Shown here: piece by piece, positions 24,754 to 32,695 of the stretch
Layout: each line of letters starts with the position of its first letter
How positions within the stretch are numbered: position 1 is the stretch's first letter
Translations under genes and position numbers: made by a program
Notes under the pieces: model-generated
Databases searched by the model: none
Seen by the model: only the letters and a program-made list of their open reading frames with translations
Told to the model about the DNA's origin: nothing
Source of the DNA: Prevotella lacticifex
GTDB lineage: Bacteria; Bacteroidota; Bacteroidia; Bacteroidales; Bacteroidaceae
Reading direction: 5' to 3'
Assembly: GCF_019973375.1 (NCBI RefSeq)
Contig: NZ_BPTV01000003.1
Location: 1 to 64,000, forward strand
Length of the DNA: 64,000 bases

Positions 24754-26703
24754 TCTGAATTTTCGATTAATTTGTAGCGATAATACCCACTCTAAAGCTA
24801 ATTATCTATAAATCAGTAAATATTTAGTTTGTTATGTTTTGCCATTTCACTTATTATTGTTACATTTGTAGCGGTAATCAATGATATAGTATAATGGCAA
24901 GACCTATAAGCGATGAGACTGCTCACAAGGTGACGCTTCACATCAATAACGGATATAGATATGCTACACTACGTCCACGTGTGACGAACGAGGCAACCGG
25001 TAAGCGCATGAACAAAAGCATTCATTTAGGCACAGTGACCGAAAGCCTGAAGTTCATTCCGGGCAAGGTGTACCTCTACATGTCGCCTGCTGAGCGAAAG
25101 AAATTGTTATTCCCACAGGAATGGGATTTGAGTGAACTGGACTCTTTGCCAAGTACGAGGAAAGCAGGGAGACCCACCTACAATGGAGATGCGCAGAACC
25201 GTCTGTATGGCGACGTGTGGCTTATGGAAAGAGTTGCGGAGAAGACTAAGATACGCGAGGATCTGGAGAAAGTGTTCGAGGGAAACAAGGAGAAAGTGGA
25301 TGACATCATGACGCTTGCCATGTTCCCCTATATTTCCAGCTATTCTTACAGCAGGCTCGCTCGCTGGCAGAGATACACCAAGACTCCGTCCGCGCGCGAA
25401 ATGTCTCCGGGAGACATCACCCGTCTTACGCAGTCAATCACTGAGAAAGACCGCCAGGCCTTGTTGCGCCTTCGTTCAGAAAGAATTGGAAAGATGGAGC
25501 TCTGTGCTGTTGACTCCACAAGCAGGTCGGCTTACGGGAGCAGTCTGGCCGACATACGCTGGGGGCACAACAAGGAGAACATTGCCTTGGCGCAGACGAA
25601 TGAAGTTGTAGTCTATACTCTCAGCAACCACATGCCCATCTATTACAGGTCGTTTCCCGGTAACATCCCTGACTCACGCACTATGGGTGTCATCCAGTCT
25701 GACCTGCGCTGTGCCGGTTTTACGAATTACGTAATGATAACGGACAGGGGCTATGGGACAGTGCAAATCCTTGAGGACAACATTCTTCATGACCAGCCCG
25801 CTATAATGTGTATGAAGACCGGCCACAAGTTTATCAGCGACAAAATAGACAGCCTTGGAGACTTCAATGTCCGTCCGGACGGAATGGAGATAGACCTTGA
25901 CAGCAAGCTGTATTACAAACAGTACGACATTGACTACAAGGTACATGGAAAGGGCAAGTCCGAAAAGACAGCAAGCAAGATGCGCCTGAATCTGTTCTTC
26001 AATCCCTCGTGGAGAAGCGAGGGGCAAATCAACATAGACATGAAAGTCGAAGGGCAGAGAAGCAGTCTTCAGCAGATGATTGATGGCAAAGAGGAAGCCC
26101 CTGACGATGAGACACTCAAAAGGGACTTCTGCATGTTTGACGTAAAACTGGACAAGAAAAGGCATGTCGTGTCGTTTGAGAAGAACGAGAAGAAGTACAA
26201 CGACTCACTCAGACTTTTAGGGTTTGTCGCCATTGTAACGCTCGGGCTGGATTTGACAGCGCCACAAGCTCTGGCTCACTACAAATTGAGAGACGAGCAG
26301 GAAAAGTACTTCCAGCAGATGAAGACGGAGATGTGCTCTGACAGACAAAGAAATTGGAGCGAGGACGGTAAGACCGGCAGGCTGTTCATCTTGTTCGTCG
26401 GATTAGTCATAGGATCATATATTAGACACATCTGGAAGACGACAGGCCTTCACAGCATGTTCGCCTCTTCACTGGACATGCTTGACGAGATGAGGAACAT
26501 AAGATGTATCGAGCGACAGGGGCATACCACCAAGATAACACCTTTTGTCGGGAAGCAGGTAGAGATTGCGAAGGCTTTTGGGCTTGACATCCCAGCCGGG
26601 TGTGAACCGGGATACAAGTCGAAAAAGGTAGGTAGAAAAAGAGGAAGGCCAAAGAAAAACGAGTCTTAGAAGATTATCGCTACAAATTAATTGAAAATTC
26701 AGA
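24754..26703 (+). mobile_element. IS4-superfamily insertion sequence (1,950 bp)
   Basis: The terminal repeats begin TCTGAATTTTC and continue with ATTAATTTGTAGCGATAAT, matching over about 31 bases with one mismatch. A 6-bp direct repeat, AATCAA, flanks the element (24748-24753, 26704-26709). It carries one transposase and disrupts the WYL gene. Confidence 0.9.
24894..26669 (+). CDS. IS4-superfamily transposase (IS1634-like)
   Basis: A 591-aa DDE transposase: CAVDSTSRSAYG (about 205, first Asp), VMITDRGYGTVQ (about 283, second Asp) and YKLRDEQEKYFQQMK (about 462, Glu region). A Gly-Arg-Lys tail (KKVGRKRGRPKK) may help hold DNA. The ATG is 140 bases inside the IS, and the stop is 34 bases before its end. 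The family is close to IS1634 by TSD length (6 bp) and layout; I am not certain of the group. Confidence 0.85.
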   Translation: MARPISDETAHKVTLHINNGYRYATLRPRVTNEATGKRMNKSIHLGTVTESLKFIPGKVYLYMSPAERKKLLFPQEWDLSELDSLPSTRKAGRPTYNGDAQNRLYGDVWLMERVAEKTKIREDLEKVFEGNKEKVDDIMTLAMFPYISSYSYSRLARWQRYTKTPSAREMSPGDITRLTQSITEKDRQALLRLRSERIGKMELCAVDSTSRSAYGSSLADIRWGHNKENIALAQTNEVVVYTLSNHMPIYYRSFPGNIPDSRTMGVIQSDLRCAGFTNYVMITDRGYGTVQILEDNILHDQPAIMCMKTGHKFISDKIDSLGDFNVRPDGMEIDLDSKLYYKQYDIDYKVHGKGKSEKTASKMRLNLFFNPSWRSEGQINIDMKVEGQRSSLQQMIDGKEEAPDDETLKRDFCMFDVKLDKKRHVVSFEKNEKKYNDSLRLLGFVAIVTLGLDLTAPQALAHYKLRDEQEKYFQQMKTEMCSDRQRNWSEDGKTGRLFILFVGLVIGSYIRHIWKTTGLHSMFASSLDMLDEMRNIRCIERQGHTTKITPFVGKQVEIAKAFGLDIPAGCEPGYKSKKVGRKRGRPKKNES

Positions 26704-26727
26704 AATCAAGTTTGCTGCCATAATAGT

Positions 26728-26919
26728 TTATGCTTTTAATAATTGTCCATACAAACTCAACAATTGATTTCTACGTTTCTCCTTGTTTCCCCTATAAAAA
26801 TGTACACCATCCGACGGGTGCCTCCAAAAATAGTATATACAAAGGACAACTGCATACATATTTATCAGTAATATTACTGAACGCGCCATTAAGCGAGAAA
26901 GCCATTGATATTTCATCAT
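26728..26919 (-). CDS. possible small membrane protein upstream of the WYL gene
   Basis: A 63-aa frame, MMKYQWLSRLMARSVILLIN, with one likely membrane helix (about residues 13-32) and a basic C-terminus. It begins 18 bases below the TGTAAC promoter's -7 box and ends 6 bases before the original WYL start at 26721, so it would be the first gene of that operon. It is supported only by position and reading frame. Confidence 0.35.
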   Translation of the reverse strand: MMKYQWLSRLMARSVILLINMYAVVLCIYYFWRHPSDGVHFYRGNKEKRRNQLLSLYGQLLKA

Positions 26920-26936
26920 TTCTTAAGTTTTTGCCG

Positions 26937-26972
26937 CAAAGTTACAAAGAGATAGTTACATTTCTGGTTACA
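26937..26972 (-). promoter_or_regulatory. TGTAAC triple-repeat promoter of the WYL region
   Basis: Minus strand: TGTAAC at 26972-26967, TGTAAC at 26960-26955 and TGTAAC at 26946-26941, at offsets 0, 12 and 26. The last forms the -7 box TAACTTTG (26937-26944). All three repeats are exact. The motif matches the sites at 20962 and 27686. Confidence 0.6.
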
Positions 26973-26973
26973 G

Positions 26974-27555
26974 CTAAGAATTATTTTTATGGTACATAAA
27001 CATTTTCGGCATTTTAATTGGCTTGTTTAAAGCTATCAAAAGACGTATCCGTTGATTGAGATAATCTCTTGTGCCTATTCCATATTTCACTGATGCAGAT
27101 TTGGCAAGATTGCCAACAATAAAGTTCATAATCGAGTCAAGTTCCTCCATTCCTATTGCATCTGCCGAGGATGTCTGTACAAGGATAATGGCATTGCTGA
27201 ACGAATGTATTGGCTCCTGAAATTGAACCATTTTCAAAAGTAAATTCGTCACACGTTCTTTCTTCTCAACGCCTTTATCAGAAATAGTATCAATGACAAC
27301 CGACAACTGTGAAAAGAAAGAAAGGACATCGTCTCTTGATATATGAATAGTCTGAGAGCCATACGCAAACCTATAAGACAACTCATCAATCTTTTTGTAG
27401 TCTGTGTCATGCTTCAGAACTTCTATTGTAAAAGGATTGGGAAGACTCTGTTCCTCCTTTTGCAATACGAGTTTGTCAGGACCTGTAATCTCTGCCGAGA
27501 GAAGAGTATCCAGCGGCTTGATAAATTCAGGTTCGTTCCATTTTATCCTCTTCAT
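26974..27555 (-). CDS. FtsZ C-terminal-domain-like protein, unknown
   Basis: A 193-aa protein. SNAIILVQTSSADAIGMEEL, then a helix SIMNFIVGNLAK, then SVKYGIGTRDYLNQRIRLLIAL match the end of FtsZ, where VLINIYCG, EVNEAANI, IIWGISIDESLG and VRVTVIAT appear in the same order. The N-terminal 100 residues do not resemble FtsZ GTPase sequence, and no GGGTGTG or T7 loop is seen. The C-terminus ends in a basic MFMYHKNNS. The gene starts at the ATG at 27555, 55 bases below a TTTGTTAC-type promoter. Confidence 0.6.
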   Translation of the reverse strand: MKRIKWNEPEFIKPLDTLLSAEITGPDKLVLQKEEQSLPNPFTIEVLKHDTDYKKIDELSYRFAYGSQTIHISRDDVLSFFSQLSVVIDTISDKGVEKKERVTNLLLKMVQFQEPIHSFSNAIILVQTSSADAIGMEELDSIMNFIVGNLAKSASVKYGIGTRDYLNQRIRLLIALNKPIKMPKMFMYHKNNS

Positions 27556-27609
27556 AAACGTGACATTTAAGAATTTTCTTTATCAAGTTATCACTTCCAA
27601 CATCGGCAG

Positions 27610-27635
27610 CAAAGTTAACCGCCGACTGTAACAAA
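27610..27635 (-). promoter_or_regulatory. TTTGTTAC-N10-TAnCTTTG promoter
   Basis: Minus strand: TTTGTTAC (27628-27635), 10 bases, TAACTTTG (27610-27617). The geometry is identical to that at 19975 and 36382. It drives the FtsZ-C-like gene at 27555. Confidence 0.55.
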
Positions 27636-27685
27636 TCTCTACTCACAACAAAATAATTTCCTTCTTTTGAAAAATATTTTTTTAC

Positions 27686-27720
27686 TGTAACCCGTTTTGT
27701 AATAATATACTTGTATCTTT
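27686..27720 (+). promoter_or_regulatory. TGTAAC triple-repeat promoter of the exonuclease gene
   Basis: TGTAAC at 27686, TGTAAT at 27698 and TGTATC at 27712 lie at offsets 0, 12 and 26, with the -7 box TATCTTTG at 27714-27721. Confidence 0.55.
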
Positions 27721-27745
27721 GCAGCATACGAACGACAAAGAAGAA

Positions 27746-28234
27746 ATGAAAGATTTTGCAGCAATCGACTTCGAGACAGCCAACTTTGAGCGGACAAGCG
27801 TCTGCTCAGTTGGCGTGGTAATTGTCCGGGATGGCAAGAAAGTAGACCAGTTCTACTCTCTTATCCATCCCGAACCGGACTATTATAATTATGTATGTTC
27901 CAGTGTCAATGGACTCTGCCGTGAAGATACTGAGGAAGCTCCAATCTTCCCCGATGTCTGGAAACAGATTGAGCCTAAGATAGAAGGACTGCCGCTTGTA
28001 GCCCATAACAAGGCTTTCGACGAGACATGCCTCAAGGCTGTCTTCCGAATGTATCAGATGGACTATCCCGACTATCCGTTCTACTGCACCCTTATAAAAT
28101 CTCGCCAGGTATGGCCGGGTGGTCATCATAACCTCGACATTATCGCCGAGCGTTGCGGTTACGACCTTAAGAACCATCATCACGCCCTTGCCGATGCAGA
28201 AGCGTGCGCTGCCATAGCATTAAAGATTCTGTAA
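27746..28234 (+). CDS. DnaQ-like DEDDh 3'-5' exonuclease
   Basis: A 162-aa protein from the ATG at 27746 (MKDFAAIDFETAN). It carries the DEDDh motifs: DFET (D8, E10), AHNKAFDETCL (about 97) and HHALADAEACA (about 145-155, the H and last D). It covers only the exonuclease domain. Such proteins proofread or trim DNA or RNA ends, and short ones occur in mobile islands. The promoter carries TGTAAC repeats, so its expression is linked to the WYL and Fic genes. Confidence 0.88.
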   Translation: MKDFAAIDFETANFERTSVCSVGVVIVRDGKKVDQFYSLIHPEPDYYNYVCSSVNGLCREDTEEAPIFPDVWKQIEPKIEGLPLVAHNKAFDETCLKAVFRMYQMDYPDYPFYCTLIKSRQVWPGGHHNLDIIAERCGYDLKNHHHALADAEACAAIALKIL

Positions 28235-28694
28235 ATCTGAAAAACATAAAATATTTCTCAAAACATTTGGTAGAATAAAATTTACTATGTAAACCTCAAA
28301 TCCGCAACCTATAGGGTTTAGTGGGATTTTGCTTGCAAAGCGACAAAATTCATTTTATTGTACATATTTCTTGCACAACAGAAATGTCGCAGACACAAAA
28401 TCCCCTTACCCCATAAAGCGACTTGAGGTAATACGCTGGTTTAACCAGAAAAGCATGGTCTTTAACCAAAGTCTGTCTTGAACAGGTTGGCATAAGCATT
28501 GTTGTCTGAGTAAATATTCAATACATGCCTACGTGATGTCTTAATCCATTTCGCAGGAACAGAGATGAACTTGAAAACAAAGGTCTTGATTCTGCTGGTG
28601 GCACGCAATCCAAATTCATGGGTTTTCAATCTCTGCATAATAGCTTTGTAGAAGTTTCTGATGAGAGCTGTCATAAGCAGGAATACAGTATTCT

Positions 28695-30353
28695 AAAGAA
28701 ACCTCCATTTGAGACACTATACACCAAGCATAGCCACTAACTCTTCTATATATTTAAGCATGGTTGCCGTACCCCATTTTCCGCCATCTTTGGTTCTCAC
28801 CTTCTTGTATTTTGAAAGGTATCTGAATATAGCCTTGTAAGAATATTTCTTGTTTAGTCCCAGCTTGACAAACTCATTCTTAACCCTTGTCGTTATGACG
28901 ACGGAAAGGAAATTTATCAGTTCAGTGGCATATACGCTGTAGTCGGAATGCACGTTTACCGTGTCACGGTCAACGATATTCTTGTATAGCCAGAACAGAG
29001 TCTCCACAGACCATCGCTGGGAATAGGCCAAATAGACGGTCAATGGGTCAAGGTCAGCTTTTGACTTGAAGACAATCAGGCCGAAAAGGCCTTTCTTCTC
29101 GGCATAGCTTTCTGCCTTGAAATTATCTTTCTTGTTGGCATTCTGCACATATCCGATCTCCTGTTCGGAAGCAGCTTTCGGGTCGCGGAAAGAGTAGAGG
29201 TACTTGCCATTTGACATTTTTTGCTTCTTGTAGAGAATCGTGCCGTCCTTATAGTCTTTCAATGGCATTGTCGGCTCATCCATCTTGTAATTCTTTATGA
29301 ACGCCGAGTTCTGCTTCAATGGTATCAGGTATGCCAGTCCTTCCATCTTATCGACTTTCTCAAACAACTTGTTGTTGTAGAAGCCCTTGTCGAAGACCAT
29401 CAGACCGTTCTTAATCTCATACTCCGCTACAAAGTCGTCTATCGCCGTCTGATCCAGCATGTTGCCTGCGTAAGGTTTTGCCGCGATGGGCTCACGCGTC
29501 AATGGGTTGAAGGCATACAGCAGGCTGATGTCCTTGGAGCCCTTCTTAGCCCCCTTGCGCGAGAACTCCGAGAGGCTCCCCGTCTTGGCATTGTAGTCCT
29601 TGAGCATGCCGTCAATGACCATGTTACCGCCGGTAAATGTATTCACTCTATTGCGCATGAACTCACAGATAAGGGAGTATGCCTTGCCTATCTCCATAAG
29701 GAATCCGGACACTGCCGTCTCAGACAAATGCACTCCCGGATACATCTCTGATGCAAATGAGCAGAGGTACTGTACCTGCAAGTCACGGTTCATGATGTCT
29801 CCATATGAAGCACGGAGCAAGGCTATGATATAGAGGCACTTCGCATCGTCGAGATTCCAAACCTTGGCGAGTTCTTGAAGAAGTCCACTGCCGTACTTGT
29901 CACAGAGAGCCACCTCTCCATAATCTTTTATATCCACTCGATTTTTCTTGCGCATATACGAGCCCTCGACAAACTTTCCGTTTACAATTTCTCCTACCGT
30001 TCCTATGTCTACGGGGACAGGCTTCCCGTTAATTCTTTTGCTCGTCCTTTTTATGACGACAAAACGACTGCCTCTCTGTCGGACTATCGTACTTTTGGGG
30101 CGGGCGACTGACAATATCTCTTCTGGAATAGCCATAAATATGTATAGTATCTATATAATTAAAAGAACTATACAAAGGTACAAATAAATGGCCATATCTG
30201 CAAGAAATTACCAATAATATTGGCAAAAATAATTATGCAGAGACTAAAACAAGGGGAAGTTTAAACGGGCTTTCTACGAAAGAAAGCCCTTGCTAAGCCA
30301 GAAACGGCAAAGCAAGGGCCAAATTGTATAGTGTCTCAAATGGAGGTTTCTTT
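28695..30353 (-). mobile_element. IS4-superfamily insertion sequence (1,659 bp) nested in IS1380
   Basis: Terminal repeats AAAGAAACCTCCATTTGAG are identical at both ends. An 8-bp direct repeat, AGTATTCT, occurs at 28687-28694 and 30354-30361. The right end contains two hairpins between 30267 and 30319 (arms GGGCTTTCT/AGAAAGCCC and GCCCTTGCT/AGCAAGGGC), which could limit transcription into the element. Confidence 0.92.
28717..30135 (-). CDS. IS4-superfamily transposase
   Basis: A 472-aa DDE transposase: MVIDGMLKDYN (first Asp, about 172), LMVFDKGFYNNKLF (second Asp, about 250) and YSQRWSVETLFWLYKN (Glu region, about 375). The YSQRWxVE pattern is typical of the IS4/IS1634 superfamily. Full length and uninterrupted, so probably active. 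Confidence 0.85.
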   Translation of the reverse strand: MAIPEEILSVARPKSTIVRQRGSRFVVIKRTSKRINGKPVPVDIGTVGEIVNGKFVEGSYMRKKNRVDIKDYGEVALCDKYGSGLLQELAKVWNLDDAKCLYIIALLRASYGDIMNRDLQVQYLCSFASEMYPGVHLSETAVSGFLMEIGKAYSLICEFMRNRVNTFTGGNMVIDGMLKDYNAKTGSLSEFSRKGAKKGSKDISLLYAFNPLTREPIAAKPYAGNMLDQTAIDDFVAEYEIKNGLMVFDKGFYNNKLFEKVDKMEGLAYLIPLKQNSAFIKNYKMDEPTMPLKDYKDGTILYKKQKMSNGKYLYSFRDPKAASEQEIGYVQNANKKDNFKAESYAEKKGLFGLIVFKSKADLDPLTVYLAYSQRWSVETLFWLYKNIVDRDTVNVHSDYSVYATELINFLSVVITTRVKNEFVKLGLNKKYSYKAIFRYLSKYKKVRTKDGGKWGTATMLKYIEELVAMLGV

Positions 30354-31576
30354 AGTATTCTGTGCCATGAACGATTTTGGCAATCGATTCCAGCCAAAGC
30401 CATTGTTCATGTCATCGAAGATGCGTTCCTTGCCACCACGAAGATTGTAGAATTCCACGATGTCTCTTGCACTCGACTTGTAATCGTTAGTCAGTATACA
30501 TCTGTAGGTATATTCGCCTTCCCAAATGTCAAGGTCTCCATCTATTCGCCTTTGTCTCTGTATGACAAGACGATACGGTTTTCCTTTCCATTTCTCAACA
30601 AGGATGGAATTCAGCTCAAATTCAATACCGTTGATTTCAACAGTTTTCCATCCAGTCAAGGCAAACATGGAATCGTAGAAGGAAGAGCATCTGTTGGCAC
30701 GAATATAAAAATGCCTGCAATGAGCCTCTACCATATCTACGATTTCCTCCGAGCATGAGCCGCAATCCATGCGGGCACGGGATATATATACTTCTGATGC
30801 CTCCAGTCGCTTGAAGATTCTTTCCAAAGTCTCTCTTTGGTTGAAGCGCACGTTTGTGTTGCCGTCTCTATTTTCAATACCGACAATCATGTCGTTAATG
30901 ACTGCCACACCTGGACTATAGCCCAGGAACTTCTTGTAGGTTGGTTTTGCATCATGCTTCTCTGTTTCAATGAACTGATGGTCAAAGTCAAAATCATACT
31001 CTTGACCGGATTTCAATTGACCAGTAGCAAGCAGGGCTTTGATCAATAAGCAGTTCATCTTGTCTGCAGTATTGAAATCATAGGAGTTGCCAGAAGCAGA
31101 TTTATAGGTGATGTTCTTACAAGTCAGTTCTTCGATAGCACGCAATATGGTGTCTGCGCTGCAAGTGCGAAGAGTTGGATGAAGAGACAAATGTTTCATC
31201 AAGTGAGTTGTAACATCCTCAATACATGAGCCGCCACAAAGATATACGCACATCAGAGAGCGTAGAATTTCGCTATATTGATAACCAAACATAGTGCATC
31301 TCAATCCCAAGGTGGAATCTATGGTTTGAGCTAAAAGAGCATCAAATTGCTCCATAATAGAAAAAATTCCTCCAAAAGGAGTGAGTTTCTCAGATTTTAT
31401 TTGTATCTTTGCCATGTCATATTAGAGTTTTGCTTGTCTTCTTTTCGCAACACTAAGGTAAGTGAAAATTCTGACATGGCAAAATCCTGGGCAACTTTTT
31501 GTTGCTCAGGCACTTATAAATAATGTTAAACTATAGTGTTGCGGAATTAAGGATTAATTCTAACTGAAAGACTAAC

Positions 31577-32557
31577 ATGAAAAAGGCTCTATTAATGATT
31601 ATGCTTGTTAGTGTTGCACTGACAACTCAAGCAAAAAAGCGGTTCGCTATTACTATGACCGGAGAAAATCTGGCAACCCTTACTCAGGTTACTGACAATC
31701 AGGAACCTTGTCTTGATCCATTCGGTGGTGACGACGGCTCTCCGCTGTACTTCTCTGTGCGTGAGAATAAGAGGTACTACAACATCTATAAGAAGGAGAA
31801 TCCTTTCTCAGCCAGTATGTCACAGAAGACTAGCGGCAAGAACAACAACCGCTATCCTTGCTACAACAAGAACACTGACAAGCTCGCATTCAGCTGCCAG
31901 CAGGACGGAGCTTACACATCGGACATCTATACTATGTTCGACAACAAGGGCAAGGCTCTCTCGCAGGTTACAGAAAGCAGTGATGCTTACGAGAGCAGTC
32001 CGAGTTTCAACAAGGAAGGCGACTTGATAGTTTATGACAAGATTGCCTACACGTATTACCGTAAGGCAAACTGGGCTACATTCCTCTTCGGGTTCGGTGG
32101 AAATACCGTTGTTGTTGAGAACAGTGAGATCTGGATGAAGAATCTCAAAACCGGTGAAACAACTCTGCTCGGAAATGGATATTCACCATGCTTCTCGCCT
32201 GACGGAAAGAGCATAGCTTACGTCAAATATTCGAGCGATGCCAAGAGTACAAGTATCTGGGTTATGAAAATAGATGGTAGTGAGCAGGTACAGATAACCG
32301 ATGCAAAGAAGGGCTTCGCGCTCAATCCTAGATGGAGTCCTGACGGCAAGCGGCTTATCTTCCAGTCGGCGAAGAAGGACAAGAAGGATGCCGACCTCTA
32401 TGTGGTTGATACCGACGGCAACAATCTTACACAGCTCACCATCAATAACTCTTATGACGGACAGCCTTACTGGACTACTGACGGCTACATCTATTTCGTT
32501 TCCGACCGTGGTAATGAGGCTGGCAATTATCAGATCTGGCGATTCAAGTATGAATAA
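31577..32557 (+). CDS. TolB-like beta-propeller protein (secreted)
   Basis: A 326-aa protein with a signal peptide (MKKALLMIMLVSVALTTQAK). The mature part has PD40/TolB repeats: YSPCFSPDGKSIAYVKY (about 205), NPRWSPDGKRLIFQSAK (about 250) and QPYWTTDGYIYFVSDRG (about 296). TolB-like propellers form periplasmic protein scaffolds. It is wedged between two IS1380-like elements in divergent orientation. A terminator follows at 32593. It may be a resident gene rather than IS cargo. Confidence 0.85.
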   Translation: MKKALLMIMLVSVALTTQAKKRFAITMTGENLATLTQVTDNQEPCLDPFGGDDGSPLYFSVRENKRYYNIYKKENPFSASMSQKTSGKNNNRYPCYNKNTDKLAFSCQQDGAYTSDIYTMFDNKGKALSQVTESSDAYESSPSFNKEGDLIVYDKIAYTYYRKANWATFLFGFGGNTVVVENSEIWMKNLKTGETTLLGNGYSPCFSPDGKSIAYVKYSSDAKSTSIWVMKIDGSEQVQITDAKKGFALNPRWSPDGKRLIFQSAKKDKKDADLYVVDTDGNNLTQLTINNSYDGQPYWTTDGYIYFVSDRGNEAGNYQIWRFKYE

Positions 32558-32592
32558 TCTTTTCTTTTCTTTAATTCGAGAATACAAGGATA

Positions 32593-32638
32593 AGCCCCGT
32601 AGCTTTAGGTGTCAAACACAAAAGCTGCGGGGCTTTTC
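32593..32638 (+). terminator. intrinsic terminator after the TolB-like gene
   Basis: The stem AGCCCCGTAGCTTT and its near-complement AAAGCTGCGGGGCT are followed by TTTT. It stands 36 bases after the TolB-like stop and before the intact IS1380 end. Confidence 0.75.
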
Positions 32639-32695
32639 CGAATAAAAAACATTCCCTTTTCTTTGCCAATCCGTATGTTTCCATTATCTTTGCAC

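Larger units (their letters stand above)
23866..26721 (-). pseudogene. WYL regulator gene interrupted near its start by an IS
   Basis: Bases 26721-26710 (ATG GCA GCA AAC) join to 24753-23866 and give a 299-aa WYL protein starting MAANLIGRYIWEI, matching the MAKNLLAQYIWEI start of the paralogue at 18519. The IS at 24754-26703 sits in codon 5-6 and duplicates AATCAA. The body keeps the WYL core (ELMPYALKVFKQRWYLVGA) and the C-terminal HGESVEVLEPAYLRER. A TTG at 24753 could start a product only four residues shorter, so function may not be lost, but the native promoter is displaced by 2 kb. Confidence 0.85.
28462..31415 (-). pseudogene. IS1380-like transposase interrupted by nested IS
   Basis: The N-terminal piece (31415-30362, MAKIQIKSEKLTPFG) and the C-terminal piece (28694-28462, ending LFKTDFG) rejoin in frame to 428 aa across one AGTATTCT. 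The joint reads MAQNTVFLLMTALIRNFYK, which aligns with MEDNTVFLLFTAMLKNFYQ of the intact copy at 32842. It has a first Asp in YDFDFDHQFIE, a second in ARMDCGSCSEE, and the YNLRGGKE region. Confidence 0.85.
28293..31554 (-). mobile_element. IS1380-like element split by a nested IS
   Basis: The ends CCTCAAATCCGCAAC (28293) and GTTGCGGAATTAAGG (ending about 31554) match those of the intact IS1380-like element at 32696. The transposase is interrupted by the element at 28695-30353. No clear target duplication is seen at its outer ends. Within 28235-28460 I see only IS end sequence and no gene. Confidence 0.75.

Noticed and set aside
27527..27727. 66-aa minus-strand frame ending EEDKMERT
   Set aside because: It contains the TTTGTTAC promoter of 27555, overlaps the start of that gene and starts inside the opposite promoter.
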